Source: Bacteroidota bacterium (lineage in GTDB: Bacteria > Bacteroidota > Bacteroidia > Chitinophagales > LD1). From it: a DNA stretch of 64,000 nt. The stretch covers positions 45,106-109,105 of the forward strand of contig CANJZE010000001.1 in the NCBI GenBank assembly GCA_947479455.1. Reading direction: 5' to 3'. Below the pieces are notes generated by a model, which had not been told where the DNA came from, did no database searches, and was given only the letters and a program-made list of their open reading frames with translations. Of this stretch, positions 43,738 through 52,910 are shown piece after piece (position 1 is the first letter of the stretch; every line of letters begins with the position of its first letter). Position numbers and translations under genes: made by a program.

Positions 43738-44559
43738 TTAAAAACTCAACCCAATTCTCGCTCCAAGCGCAGCGTGAGAATAGTTTGTTTGAGGAGAAAC
43801 AACTGAAGGCTGCCAACTTAAATGAATATCATCCTTCATGTTCCACTCAAACAAATGAGCATCAACAGCAGCATCTATAATGTTGAGCGCATACCACACA
43901 CCAGTAAAAATGCAAACCAAGTCCATATTTCTTTTATAGTAATCGCGATAAGTTTTTAGTGTAGTCTCATTATCAACTCCCTTATAACTTCCATAAGTAT
44001 TCGGGTCATCATCTACTTGCAAACGGTAAGCATTTCTATAGCCGGTAAAATCTTTAGATAGAGCATAAATGCCGTAACTAAATCCTCCCAAGCCCGCATA
44101 CACAATAGGTATCTTCCAATACTTGCGATTATATGCCTGCCCTAAACCGGGTAATGCCATGGAGAACAAAGCCGCATACAGCGGTTTATGCCTTCGAAGT
44201 TTTCTATCTCCACTTATAGTTGAATCACTTAACGCCTTCGCGCTGTTCCAATAAAATTTCTTAGGGGCTTGTATCACAGGTTTTGCCTGCGTTTGCGTTG
44301 TATCATATGCCTGTACAATCGACCCTCCTTCTGTAAACCTCAATTTTTTCCTTGACATATTCAATGAACTATCACCACTTGGTTTTGTAGTCACTGAAAC
44401 GCTTTTTGAAGTATCCACTTGAACCGAATCAATAACCGATTGTGAATAAATGCTTGCAGTGAAGAAAACTGAAAAGAAAAAACATAGAAGAAATTTTTGC
44501 CGTTGTAAAAACCGACAAACATGGAACAATCTATCGTAAACGGTTTTACAATTGGTCAT
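43738..44559 (-). CDS. DUF5683-domain exported protein of the parAB cluster
   Basis: 273 residues. A signal sequence (about 22-40, FLLCFFFSVFFTASIYS) is followed by a polar linker and DUF5683 (about 115-265), with PLYAALFSMALPGLGQAYNRKYWKIPIVYAGLG, two or three hydrophobic helices and VWYALNIIDAAVDAHLFEW. This family is commonly found after parA and parB in Bacteroidota; its function is unknown. It begins 11 bp after parB stops. It may connect the chromosome partition operon with the envelope, but that is speculation from context. Confidence 0.85.
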   Translation of the reverse strand: MTNCKTVYDRLFHVCRFLQRQKFLLCFFFSVFFTASIYSQSVIDSVQVDTSKSVSVTTKPSGDSSLNMSRKKLRFTEGGSIVQAYDTTQTQAKPVIQAPKKFYWNSAKALSDSTISGDRKLRRHKPLYAALFSMALPGLGQAYNRKYWKIPIVYAGLGGFSYGIYALSKDFTGYRNAYRLQVDDDPNTYGSYKGVDNETTLKTYRDYYKRNMDLVCIFTGVWYALNIIDAAVDAHLFEWNMKDDIHLSWQPSVVSPQTNYSHAALGARIGLSF

Positions 44560-44570
44560 TGAAGCGGTAA

Positions 44571-45476
44571 CTATTTCTGAATGGTCTCTACCAATCTTTC
44601 CAAATCATCGTTGTTATAAAAGCGAATAATGATTTCTCCCTTGCCGTCTTCATGACGGTTGATGATAACCTTAGTTCCAAGTGAAGTAACCAATTGATCT
44701 TGCATCTTCTTAACGGTAATTGGTAGCGTTGGAATCTTTGAAGCTATCGAAGTATTGCGCTTAGGTTTTTCGGTATAACCTTTTACGAGTTCTTCTACCT
44801 GACGAACGCTCATACCTTTGCTCACCACTTCCTTATAAGCGCTCAGTAGCAAAAGTGGATTGTCAATTGCCATCAGTGCTTTTGCATGACCCATCGCAAT
44901 TTTGTTATCACGCAAAGCCGCCTGAATATCGGGTGGCAATTTCAACAAGCGAAGAAAATTAGTAACGGTACTTCTGTTTTTTCCGAGGCGCTCTGCTAAT
45001 TGTTCTTGCGTTAAATCGCACTCCTCCTGCAATCGTTTGTAGTTGATGGAGATTTCAAGCGGATTTAAATCTTCACGCTGAATATTTTCTATCAAGGCAA
45101 TTTCAATACTTTCCTGGTCACTGGCATTGCGCACATAAGCAGGAATTTCTTTTTTACCAGCAAGCTTAGAAGCGCGCAATCTTCTTTCACCGGCTATTAA
45201 CTGAAATTTATTGTTCTCTGCCTTGCGAACCGTAATCGGCTGAATAACTCCGTGAATTTTTATGGAGTCAGAAAGTTCATTCAAACTCTCGGGTTCAAAA
45301 GTTGTGCGCGGTTGAAACGGATTAACCTCAATATTCTCCAACGGAATATTCATTACCACAGCAGCTTGGGTCGACATGCCATTCCCGAATTTATCTTTGC
45401 CTCTATCCGTGGTGTCGTTGGCATCAAGCAGTGCGCTCAATCCGCGCCCCAGTACACTTTTCTTTTTATCGCTCAT
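44571..45476 (-). CDS. parB: Chromosome-partitioning protein ParB (CTPase, parS-binding)
   Basis: 301 residues. ParB/Srx N-terminal domain: IPLENIEVNPFQPRTTFE, box II LIAGERRLRASKLAG (about 102-116) and ENIQREDLNPLEIS (about 138-151). An HTH follows with LTQEQLAERLGKNRSTVTNFLRLLKLP. A C-terminal dimerisation domain (about 250-301) ends the protein. It binds parS, spreads using CTP and loads Smc. It lies between parA (80 bp) and the DUF5683 gene. I found no complete parS in the window. Confidence 0.97.
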   Translation of the reverse strand: MSDKKKSVLGRGLSALLDANDTTDRGKDKFGNGMSTQAAVVMNIPLENIEVNPFQPRTTFEPESLNELSDSIKIHGVIQPITVRKAENNKFQLIAGERRLRASKLAGKKEIPAYVRNASDQESIEIALIENIQREDLNPLEISINYKRLQEECDLTQEQLAERLGKNRSTVTNFLRLLKLPPDIQAALRDNKIAMGHAKALMAIDNPLLLLSAYKEVVSKGMSVRQVEELVKGYTEKPKRNTSIASKIPTLPITVKKMQDQLVTSLGTKVIINRHEDGKGEIIIRFYNNDDLERLVETIQK

Positions 45477-45556
45477 AATATTTTTTAGATGAAGAAACCG
45501 AATGGGTATTCAACACATTCGGTCTTCAGTTTTATTCAGTTGCTAAAATTTTATTC

Positions 45557-46429
45557 TTAATTCAACGTAGCCGGGTCCTCGGTTTCGGGCACTAAATTAA
45601 ATTCTTTAGCCGCTTCGGGAATATTGGTGGCATTATTTCGCTGCAACATTTCACGCACCAAACTCATATAGTTAATACTGCCTTTGCTTTCGGCATCATA
45701 CATAATTGCAGGTTTGCCAAAACTTGGTGCTTCGCCCAATCGGGTATTGCGGTGAATGATAGTTTCATAAACTATGGTTTCAAAATGTCTACGAATTTCT
45801 TCCACCACTTGGTTCGACAAACGCAAACGCGGGTCATACATCGTCAATAAAATTCCTTCAATTTCCAAATTCGGGTTCAAACGGCTTTGAACAATCTTAA
45901 TAGTGTTCAACAATTTTCCTAAACCTTCCAACGCAAAATATTCGCACTGCACAGGAATCAAAACCGAACTTGCTGCTGTAAGCGCATTCACGGTAATTAA
46001 ACCGAGCGATGGCGAACAATCAATAATGATGAAATCATAATCCTTACGAATTTCTTCGAGCACCCGTTTCATTATCTGATCACGATTCGGCTGATTGATC
46101 AGCTCAATCTCAGCACCCACTAAATCCAAATGTGCCGGCAACAAAAACAAATTAGGCGTTTCTGTTTCCAGAATAATATCACGCGCTTTTACCTCGTTTA
46201 CCATGCATTCATAAATGCTTGTTTTAATTGCTTTTGGGTCAAAACCAACACCAGAAGTTGCATTTGCCTGCGGGTCTGCGTCAACTAACAAGGTTTTATA
46301 TTCAAACACCGCAAGTGATGCCGCGATGTTGATGGCAGACGTTGTTTTTCCCACACCACCTTTTTGATTGGCAAGCGTAATAATTTTGCCTAGGCGTTCT
46401 TTTTTTTCAGTTTTCTTTTTTGCGGTCAT
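45557..46429 (-). CDS. parA: Chromosome-partitioning ATPase ParA/Soj
   Basis: 290 residues. The deviant Walker A is LANQKGGVGKTTSAINIAAS (about 20-39), Walker A' VDADPQANATSG, Walker B DFIIIDCSPSLGLITVNAL (about 125-143). The usual short Soj N-terminus begins after a basic leader KKKTEKKERLG. Positions ParB-bound origins. A weak heptad repeat precedes the start codon. Confidence 0.97.
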   Translation of the reverse strand: MTAKKKTEKKERLGKIITLANQKGGVGKTTSAINIAASLAVFEYKTLLVDADPQANATSGVGFDPKAIKTSIYECMVNEVKARDIILETETPNLFLLPAHLDLVGAEIELINQPNRDQIMKRVLEEIRKDYDFIIIDCSPSLGLITVNALTAASSVLIPVQCEYFALEGLGKLLNTIKIVQSRLNPNLEIEGILLTMYDPRLRLSNQVVEEIRRHFETIVYETIIHRNTRLGEAPSFGKPAIMYDAESKGSINYMSLVREMLQRNNATNIPEAAKEFNLVPETEDPATLN

Positions 46430-46441
46430 GGTATTATTTAA

Positions 46442-46462
46442 TGAATGATGATTTATGATTAG
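46442..46462. repeat. Weak heptad repeat upstream of parA
   Basis: TGAATGA, TGATTTA, TGATTAG: three imperfect 7-base units starting 12 bp upstream of the parA start codon. Confidence 0.4.
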
Positions 46463-46469
46463 AACGTTT

Positions 46470-47156
46470 TTAACTCAATTCGATTGTTTCGCCAATATTT
46501 AAAAGCAACAATTCTTTTCCCTTCGTAGCAAATTTTTGCTTCGCTTCCTCATGGTTTATTTTTATGAAACCAAAAGTATCGTAGTGCAATCCGATGATTT
46601 TATTGCACTTCACAAAATCACTCGCAATAATCGCATCATCAATTCCCATCGTAAAATTATCTCCGACAGGTAGCAAAGCTATATCCAATTTTGCGGATGT
46701 AAGCGGAATCAATTGCATATCCATTGTCAAAGCAGTATCGCCACTGTAGTAAATATTTCCCTCTTCGGTTTCTACAACAAAACCTCCAGGGTTTCCTCCG
46801 TAAGTTCCATCAGGCATTGAACTGGTATGCACAGCCGAAACATATTTTACAGTGCCGAACTTAAATTTCCATTTGCCGCCATGATTCATAGGATGGTATC
46901 TTTCAATTCCTTTTTTGTTGAACCAAACCGCTATTTCATAGTTAGAAACGATTACCGCATTTGTGCGTTTTGCAATTTCGAAAGCATCAGCCACATGGTC
47001 TTCGTGCCCATGCGATAGAAAAATATAATCAGCGGGAATTGAATTCACGTCAATGTGCTTTGCCAACTCATTGTGCGTTATATACGGGTCGAAGAGCAGA
47101 TTTTTCCCTGCCACATTCAAACCAAAACAAGCATGTCCGTAATACGTAATTTTCAT
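46470..47156 (-). CDS. UPF0173-type metal-dependent hydrolase
   Basis: 228 residues, MBL fold. ITYYGHACFGLNVAGKNLLFDPY at the N-terminus, IFLSHGHEDHVADAF (HxHxDH, about 45-59), VVETEEGNIYYSGDTAL (Asp about 142) and the closing His in GLHYDTFGFI are the UPF0173/UlaG-like pattern. Substrate unknown. It is the first gene before the parA cluster on the same strand with a 40 bp gap. TACTTTTG on the minus strand (47183-47190) may be its -7 box. Confidence 0.9.
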   Translation of the reverse strand: MKITYYGHACFGLNVAGKNLLFDPYITHNELAKHIDVNSIPADYIFLSHGHEDHVADAFEIAKRTNAVIVSNYEIAVWFNKKGIERYHPMNHGGKWKFKFGTVKYVSAVHTSSMPDGTYGGNPGGFVVETEEGNIYYSGDTALTMDMQLIPLTSAKLDIALLPVGDNFTMGIDDAIIASDFVKCNKIIGLHYDTFGFIKINHEEAKQKFATKGKELLLLNIGETIELS

Positions 47157-47327
47157 TTATTCCACTTCTGTATTGATGCGCTCAAAAGTAGAACATACGT
47201 GGAACAAAAAACCGCTGTATTCTCAACGAATACACAGGGTGCCTGTTTAAATGTCTGTTGACAAGTGGCGTTTTTGTGTGGAGATGTGCCTGTTTGGTGT
47301 TAGCGAAGTGTGGACACACGAAATTCA
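47157..47327. other. Intergenic region with a direct repeat and a half parS-like site
   Basis: Contains ACGTGGAACA (47197-47206), equal to the right half of parS consensus TGTTCCACGTGGAACA, with a non-matching left half. Also the direct repeat GTGCCTGTTT at 47239 and 47286. No gene is seen. Confidence 0.35.
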
Positions 47328-47753
47328 CTACAACTTACCTTTTATCAGTCTTTCGATAAAGGTTTGAGAATAGAGAACTGTAATTTCAGAAAAGTGGTAA
47401 TCAGAAATATCTTCGGTGATGATGTATTTGCACTTATTCTTCAACGCAGAATAGTATTCAAGCCCATCTTCAAAGTCGCGGACTTTTTTGTTTGTAACTG
47501 CCTTTACTACCTCATCATTTCCAACATCAGTAATGCCAAGTTTCTGCGATAGGATTCCAATTTTTCTTTTGGCTTCGGTAGTGCCACTTTTCTTTTCTGC
47601 AAAATAAAATGCAATGGCAAGGCAAAGCGCAGACGTATAAACTTCAAAGTTTTTATCGTCTGCCAAACTCAATATGCGCGATGAAAAACTATACACCGGA
47701 TACTCTTTATTAAGCACCGAAATAATAATGTTGGCATCTAAGAAAATTTTCAT
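47328..47753 (-). CDS. PIN-domain toxin-like ribonuclease (VapC-type)
   Basis: 141 residues. The PIN acidic residues are visible: Asp in KIFLDANIIISVLN (about 5), Glu in the KKSGTTEAKRK helix, and the Asp of KYIITEDISDYHF (about 112-124), with the EDGLEYYSALK helix between. VapC toxins cleave tRNA or rRNA. Its start overlaps the end of the antitoxin gene by 4 bp (ATGA), the usual antitoxin-first arrangement. Confidence 0.85.
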   Translation of the reverse strand: MKIFLDANIIISVLNKEYPVYSFSSRILSLADDKNFEVYTSALCLAIAFYFAEKKSGTTEAKRKIGILSQKLGITDVGNDEVVKAVTNKKVRDFEDGLEYYSALKNKCKYIITEDISDYHFSEITVLYSQTFIERLIKGKL

Positions 47754-48013
47754 TTCCTCTTTTTACTTGCATAAAACTCTTCTTTCATCTTTTTCTTGGA
47801 AGGCTTACTTGTTTTATATTCAACCGTACCTTCACTAACCATATTGACCCAATCGGAAACGGGCAGGTCTTCTAAATCTGTATGATAACCCGAAGTAATT
47901 TTGCGCAGCAAATGTTCGGTGAGGCGTGACAAACTGATATTCTTTCTCTCAGCAAATTCCTTTGCTTTAAGAATTACCTGTTCATCGAAACTGAGTGTGA
48001 TTTTAGCATCCAT
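47750..48013 (-). CDS. Ribbon-helix-helix antitoxin of the PIN toxin (DUF6364-like)
   Basis: 87 residues from the ATG at 48013. The track's longer start adds 18 residues that run through the promoter region. MDAKITLSFDEQVILKAKEFAERKNISLSRLTEHLLRKIT is the N-terminal RHH DNA-binding domain: the strand KITLSFD then two helices. The C-terminal part (SDWVNMVSEGTVEYKTSKPSKKKMKEEF) should bind and inhibit the toxin. Autoregulation is likely because a 12-bp palindrome lies in its promoter. Confidence 0.82.
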   Translation of the reverse strand: MDAKITLSFDEQVILKAKEFAERKNISLSRLTEHLLRKITSGYHTDLEDLPVSDWVNMVSEGTVEYKTSKPSKKKMKEEFYASKKRK

Positions 48014-48027
48014 AATTTTATCCTTTT

Positions 48028-48067
48028 TATACGACACAAAAATAATAGTTATACGTATAAAATGCAA
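48028..48067 (-). promoter_or_regulatory. Promoter and putative operator of the toxin-antitoxin pair
   Basis: On the minus strand, TTG (48065-48067), 20 bp spacer, TATTTTTG (48037-48044). In the spacer lies the perfect palindrome TTATACGTATAA (48049-48060); a further TTATACG half-site is at 48028-48034. A palindrome between -33 and -7 is where an RHH antitoxin would repress. Confidence 0.7.
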
Positions 48068-48142
48068 GAAGTGTTTGAAAAATATTTACCGGCACAAGAA
48101 GCTTTGCTAAGGCTTTGATTTATTCTTGCGGGAGGTGGAGAA

Positions 48143-48475
48143 TTACTCATTGTCCGCAGAAAAATAGTAGCAATCACATTGATATGTTGTGTCCCTTTTA
48201 ACTAAGCACCGATTTGAACCTGATTGTTTAATTATTGTGTCACCTTTGTCAGCATGGTGGTAAAGAGAATCACTTGCTATAGCTATTTGAAACTTTTCCT
48301 TGCTGTCCGTAAGAATTATAATTCCATAACCTCTATGGCTGTTTTTTTCTAAAACGACTCCACTAAAAGCTAATTGAATTTGACTTTCCTTTGTTTGCCT
48401 TTCAACCCTTTTTATTTGGTAGTTAAATAAGACTCCGACTAAAACTATAATTACCACTACAAGAAAATTACGCAT
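48143..48475 (-). CDS. Small membrane-anchored protein of unknown function
   Basis: 110 residues from the ATG at 48475 (MRNFLVVVIIVLVGVLF); the track's start adds 13 residues and runs through a hairpin. One N-terminal helix (about 2-17) is followed by a basic stretch and a small beta-rich domain with FSGVVLEKNSHRGYGIIILTD and a C-terminal CDCYYF. I recognise no family. It lies 43 bp downstream of thrS on the same strand. Confidence 0.65.
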   Translation of the reverse strand: MRNFLVVVIIVLVGVLFNYQIKRVERQTKESQIQLAFSGVVLEKNSHRGYGIIILTDSKEKFQIAIASDSLYHHADKGDTIIKQSGSNRCLVKRDTTYQCDCYYFSADNE

Positions 48476-48491
48476 AAAGATTTTTTTTGCC

Positions 48492-48515
48492 GTTGTTGGC
48501 ATCCCCGCCAACAAC
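48492..48515. repeat. 9-bp inverted repeat between thrS and the small membrane protein gene
   Basis: GTTGTTGGC (48492-48500) and GCCAACAAC (48507-48515) with a 6-base loop. On the thrS strand it is followed by A-rich rather than T-rich sequence, so it is not a typical terminator. Confidence 0.6.
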
Positions 48516-48518
48516 TAC

Positions 48519-50447
48519 CTACTTATACTCCGCTATCTCCTCATTAATCTGCGCAACAAAATCAGCGAGTGATTTTACTCCTTGGTCGCCATGCCCTTGC
48601 TTACGAACGGCTACGGCATTGTCTGCTGCTTCCTTCTCTCCCACTACCAGCATGTAAGGCACTCTGCGCAATTCTGTATCGCGTATCTTCTTGCCAATCT
48701 TCTCGGCACGCTCGTCAATGGTTACTTCAATATTGTGCTTCTTTAATTCCGCACGAACCTGCTTAGCGTAATCCAGATACTTATCGCTGATAGGAAGAAT
48801 AGCCACCTGTTCAGGAGCCAACCATACAGGGAACTTACCGGCATAATGCTCTAACAAGAAACCAATCATACGCTCGTGTGTGCTGAGCGGTGCGCGGTGA
48901 ATAATGATAGGGCGTTCTTTTTCGTTGTTCTCGTTTACAAAACTCAAATCGAAACGCTCTGCCTGCGCAAAGTCAACCTGATTAGTAGCGATGGTGAATT
49001 CTTTACCAATAGCACTCCAAATCTGTATATCAATCTTCGGCCCGTAGAAAGCTGCTTCATCAGCCACTTCAATAAAAGGCAAACCTGATTTTACCAGTAC
49101 TCTTCGCACCATGTCTTCGGTTTCAATCCAAAGAGGTCCGTTGTCAATATATTTCTGTCCGAGTTTTTCCGGTGCGTGTTTACTAAAGCGCATCTGGTAT
49201 TTCTCAATGCCGAATATTTTGAAATACTTCACGTAAAGCTCGTTCACCTTCATGAACTCTTCTTCAAACTGGTCTTTAGTGCAGTAGATGTGCGCATCGT
49301 TCATTTGCATACTGCGCACGCGCATTAGTCCCATCAACTCACCGCTTTGCTCGTAGCGGTAACAGGTTCCATACTCTGCAAAACGCAAAGGCATATCGCG
49401 GTAACTCTTTGGCGTTGCACTAAATATTTTGTGATGATGCGGACAGTTCATCGCCTTCAAATAATATTTCGTTCCGTCCAGTTCCATTGGCGGAAACATC
49501 GAATCGGCATAATAAGGTAAGTGACCGCTGCGCAGATACAAAGCCTCTTTAGCAATGTGCGGAGATTTTACACGCACATAGCCTTGCTCGTTTTCATTCT
49601 TCTTAGCGAGTGCTTCGAGTTTCTCAATTAAAGCCGCGCCCTTTGGCAACCATAAAGGAAGACCAGGACCAACCTCATCATCAAAAGCAAAAATTTCAAG
49701 TTCCTTCCCAATCAACCGATGGTCGCGCTTCTTGGCTTCTTCAAGCATTGCCAAGTGAGCATCCAATTGCGCTTGCTTAGGAAAAGTGATTCCATAAATA
49801 CGGGTAAGCTGTTTGTTGTTCGAATCGCCTTTCCAATATGCACCGGCAATGTTTAACAGCTTGATTGCTTTAATGTAACCGGTAGATGGAATATGCGGTC
49901 CGCGACATAAGTCGGTAAAGTTTCCCTGTTTGTAGAAAGTAATCTCACCATCAGCTAAACCCGAAAGCAAATCGAGTTTATATTCATCGCCTTTCTCGGT
50001 AAAATATTTTACTGCTTCTGCTTTAGGCTTTTCGCTGCGCTCAAACTTATTATCCTGCTTCGCCAGTTCAAGCATCAACTTTTCAATGCGCTCTAAGTCT
50101 GCTTCGCTAAGAGTTTGACCGCCCATATCAATGTCGTAGTAGTAACCGTTATCTAACGGTGGACCTACCCAAAACTTCACACCGGGAAAAAGTGTTTCAA
50201 CCGCCTCTGCCATTAAGTGAGCAGATGAATGCCAGAAAGCTTTCTTGCCGCCTTCATCTTCAAACTTCAACAACTTAAGCGAAGCATCGCTGTTGATTGG
50301 TCGCGTTAAATCCCACACTTCATTATTCACTTCTGCAGCCACAACCGCCTTAGCCAAGCCTTGACTAATGCTTGCGGCTACATCATATGCACTTATTCCT
50401 TCGTTGTATTCCCGAACGCTTCCATCGGGCAGAGTAATCTTTATCAT
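48519..50447 (-). CDS. thrS: Threonyl-tRNA synthetase
   Basis: 642 residues from the ATG at 50447 (MIKITLPDGSVREYNEG); the track's 38-residue extension is upstream leader. TGS domain (1-62), editing domain with HSSAHLMAEAVE (His-rich), then the class II core: motif 1 region, LKAMNCPHHHKIF, motif 2 RFAEYGTCYRYEQSGELMGLMRVRSMQMNDAHIYC, zinc ligands Cys/His, motif 3 IHRAPLSTHERMIGFLLEHY and an anticodon-binding domain (about 540-642). Complete. A TATATTCGC box lies 27 bp before the ATG. Confidence 0.97.
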   Translation of the reverse strand: MIKITLPDGSVREYNEGISAYDVAASISQGLAKAVVAAEVNNEVWDLTRPINSDASLKLLKFEDEGGKKAFWHSSAHLMAEAVETLFPGVKFWVGPPLDNGYYYDIDMGGQTLSEADLERIEKLMLELAKQDNKFERSEKPKAEAVKYFTEKGDEYKLDLLSGLADGEITFYKQGNFTDLCRGPHIPSTGYIKAIKLLNIAGAYWKGDSNNKQLTRIYGITFPKQAQLDAHLAMLEEAKKRDHRLIGKELEIFAFDDEVGPGLPLWLPKGAALIEKLEALAKKNENEQGYVRVKSPHIAKEALYLRSGHLPYYADSMFPPMELDGTKYYLKAMNCPHHHKIFSATPKSYRDMPLRFAEYGTCYRYEQSGELMGLMRVRSMQMNDAHIYCTKDQFEEEFMKVNELYVKYFKIFGIEKYQMRFSKHAPEKLGQKYIDNGPLWIETEDMVRRVLVKSGLPFIEVADEAAFYGPKIDIQIWSAIGKEFTIATNQVDFAQAERFDLSFVNENNEKERPIIIHRAPLSTHERMIGFLLEHYAGKFPVWLAPEQVAILPISDKYLDYAKQVRAELKKHNIEVTIDERAEKIGKKIRDTELRRVPYMLVVGEKEAADNAVAVRKQGHGDQGVKSLADFVAQINEEIAEYK

Positions 50448-50474
50448 ACTATTCGAATTTAAATTGAATGAGGG

Positions 50475-50483
50475 GCGAATATA
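50475..50483 (-). promoter_or_regulatory. Putative -7 element of thrS
   Basis: Minus-strand TATATTCGC, identical to the box before pyrR. No TTG at the usual distance upstream. Confidence 0.4.
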
Positions 50484-50564
50484 AAAATGCGAGCGTTTTG
50501 TTTGGAGGATTGATGTAAAAACAAAAACGAGTGCTAACATTGTCAGCCACCTAAATCTCAAACT

Positions 50565-52847
50565 ATGCTATCCATCCGAATCTGTTTGACACTTGCATTA
50601 GCTATCCTAATTTCTACTCTAGTATCGCAACCATACAATCCTTTAGCAAATCCAAAAGCAGTTGTTGTATCGGGCGGTGCACGTTTCACTATCCTTACCA
50701 ACCATGTCATTCGTTTAGAGTTTTCAAACGATAGCAACTTTACCAACGAAGCATCGCTCACTTTTATCAATAGAAATTTGCCTGTTCCTGAATTTACTTC
50801 CACGGTAAACAACGGCTGGCTCTTGATTAAAACCAAATATTGCACGCTTCATTATTTGCAAAACAGTGGGGCGTTTTACGCGCACAATTTGTTTATTGAA
50901 TATAACGACACCCAACATTCCTTTACTTGGAAACCTGGAACAAAAGACCACAAAAATTTGAAAGGCACTACTCGAACTTTAGATGGCTGCTCGGGCAAAT
51001 TCAGTTTCTATGGTCTTAAGAAAATTCAGTTGGAAGATGGAATTCTATCGCGCAACGGATGGACTTTGATTGATGATTCCGGTCGACCATTGTTTGATAA
51101 TTCCGATTGGCCATGGGTACAAAACCGCACAGGCGATTTGCAGGATTTTTATTTTTTCGGCTATGGCAATAACTACAAAGCCGCTCTCTACGATTTTTCT
51201 TTGGTAGCCGGAAAAATTTCTCTGCCGCCTAAATTTGCTTTCGGCATTTGGTATTCGCGCTATTGGAACTACACCGAAAACGAGTTGAAAGAAATTGCGA
51301 ATGAATATGAGCGCAATCAAATTCCGCTCGATGTGCTGGTGGTAGATATGGATTGGCATTTGACCGAACAATCGAGCCCCGAAATTTTTAATCGTTATAC
51401 ACCCAAGCCAAATGGCTGGACGGGTTTTACCTGGGAGAAAAAATATTTTCCGGACTACAAAGAATTTCTTTCATGGACAAACGAAAAGAATTTGCAAACC
51501 TGTTTGAATCTTCATCCCGCAGCAGGAGTGCAACAACACGAAGCCGCGTATCCTGCGTTTGCAAACGCAATGAACTTTGACACTACCAATCATGCCGCCA
51601 TTCCTTTCGACATCACGAACAAAAAGTTTGCGCAAAATTATTTCGATGTGTTGCTGCATCCTTACGAAAAAGACGGCATTGATTTTTGGTGGCTCGACTG
51701 GCAGCAATGGGGGCACACGAATATTAAAGGCGTGAATCCTACTTTCTATTTAAACTATGTGCACTTCAGCGACATGCAGCGTGAAGGAAAACGTCCGCTT
51801 ATTTTTCATCGTTGGGGCGGGCTCGGAAATCACCGTTATCAAATTGGTTTTTCGGGCGACTACTTTATCAATTGGAAATCGCTTGCGTATCAACCCGAGT
51901 TTACTGCTAATGCCGCTAACGTGGGCTTTGGATTTTGGAGTCACGATATTGGCGGGCACATGGCGGGTGGAATTAAAAATGAACACGACCCGGAATTATT
52001 TACGCGATGGGTTCAATGGGGCGCATTCAGTCCCATCTTTCGCACGCATGCAACTAAGAACGGTGAAATTGAAAGACGCATTTATAAATATCCAGAAGCA
52101 AATTTTAATGCGATGCGCAAAGTTTTGCAACAACGTTATGCTTTGCTGCCTTACATTTATACCATGGCGCGCTTCGCTTACGACTCTGCTGTCTCGCTCA
52201 TTCGCCCGATGTATTACGAGTTCCCCGACATGGAAAAGGCCTATCACTTAGAGCATCAGTATTTTTTCGGCAACAATATGATAGTGGCACCGGTTACAGT
52301 ATCTATGAAAGGAAAAGAAACTGTTTCACAAACTGTTTGGTTGCCCGAAGGCGATTGGTTCGATTACCGAAACAATAATTTACTCGAGGGCGGAAAAGAA
52401 ATTACAGCGAATTACGCTTTAGATGAAATTCCTGTATTTGTAAAAGCCGGAAGTATAATTCCTACACAAACACCAAAACTTCGTGTGGAAGGAACGGTGA
52501 TGGATACTTTGATACTGACTGTTTATCCTGCAACTACGTCATCATTTAATTTGTATGAAGACGAAGGCGGCAATGAAGATTATCGAAAAGACATTTGTTC
52601 GTTCACAAAATTTACTTGGCAAAAAAATGGTGGCTCTTCAGTTTTGAAAATAGAACCGGATGGGAAAAAATTTCCGCAGCAGGTAACTGAACGCAGTTAC
52701 GAAATCAGAATTCTGACAAGTGAAAAACCAACTTCAATAAAACAGGATGGAAAAACAATCGGTTGGATTTATGAGAAAAAAAATAAAGTGTTGACGATAA
52801 AAACTTTAAAAGAACCTATTGCCAATTCCGAAATTGAAATTCGTTGA
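50565..52847 (+). CDS. Glycoside hydrolase family 31 alpha-glucosidase-like enzyme
   Basis: 760 residues with an export signal (1-21, ending LVSQ). N-terminal beta-sandwich (about 22-215), TIM barrel (about 220-590) and C-terminal beta domains. The nucleophile Asp is in DGIDFWWLDWQQWGH (about 375) and the acid/base Asp in FWSHDIGGHMAGG (about 460). WWLDWQQW differs from the common WIDMNE of alpha-glucosidases, so specificity may differ. The leader to the divergent thrS is 117 bp. It is not next to susC/susD genes. Confidence 0.9.
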   Translation: MLSIRICLTLALAILISTLVSQPYNPLANPKAVVVSGGARFTILTNHVIRLEFSNDSNFTNEASLTFINRNLPVPEFTSTVNNGWLLIKTKYCTLHYLQNSGAFYAHNLFIEYNDTQHSFTWKPGTKDHKNLKGTTRTLDGCSGKFSFYGLKKIQLEDGILSRNGWTLIDDSGRPLFDNSDWPWVQNRTGDLQDFYFFGYGNNYKAALYDFSLVAGKISLPPKFAFGIWYSRYWNYTENELKEIANEYERNQIPLDVLVVDMDWHLTEQSSPEIFNRYTPKPNGWTGFTWEKKYFPDYKEFLSWTNEKNLQTCLNLHPAAGVQQHEAAYPAFANAMNFDTTNHAAIPFDITNKKFAQNYFDVLLHPYEKDGIDFWWLDWQQWGHTNIKGVNPTFYLNYVHFSDMQREGKRPLIFHRWGGLGNHRYQIGFSGDYFINWKSLAYQPEFTANAANVGFGFWSHDIGGHMAGGIKNEHDPELFTRWVQWGAFSPIFRTHATKNGEIERRIYKYPEANFNAMRKVLQQRYALLPYIYTMARFAYDSAVSLIRPMYYEFPDMEKAYHLEHQYFFGNNMIVAPVTVSMKGKETVSQTVWLPEGDWFDYRNNNLLEGGKEITANYALDEIPVFVKAGSIIPTQTPKLRVEGTVMDTLILTVYPATTSSFNLYEDEGGNEDYRKDICSFTKFTWQKNGGSSVLKIEPDGKKFPQQVTERSYEIRILTSEKPTSIKQDGKTIGWIYEKKNKVLTIKTLKEPIANSEIEIR

Positions 52848-52910
52848 AAATACTTGGTTGAAAAAAAATGCAGAGTATTATCAAAACATAGAAGGAGCCT
52901 ATCGTAAAAT

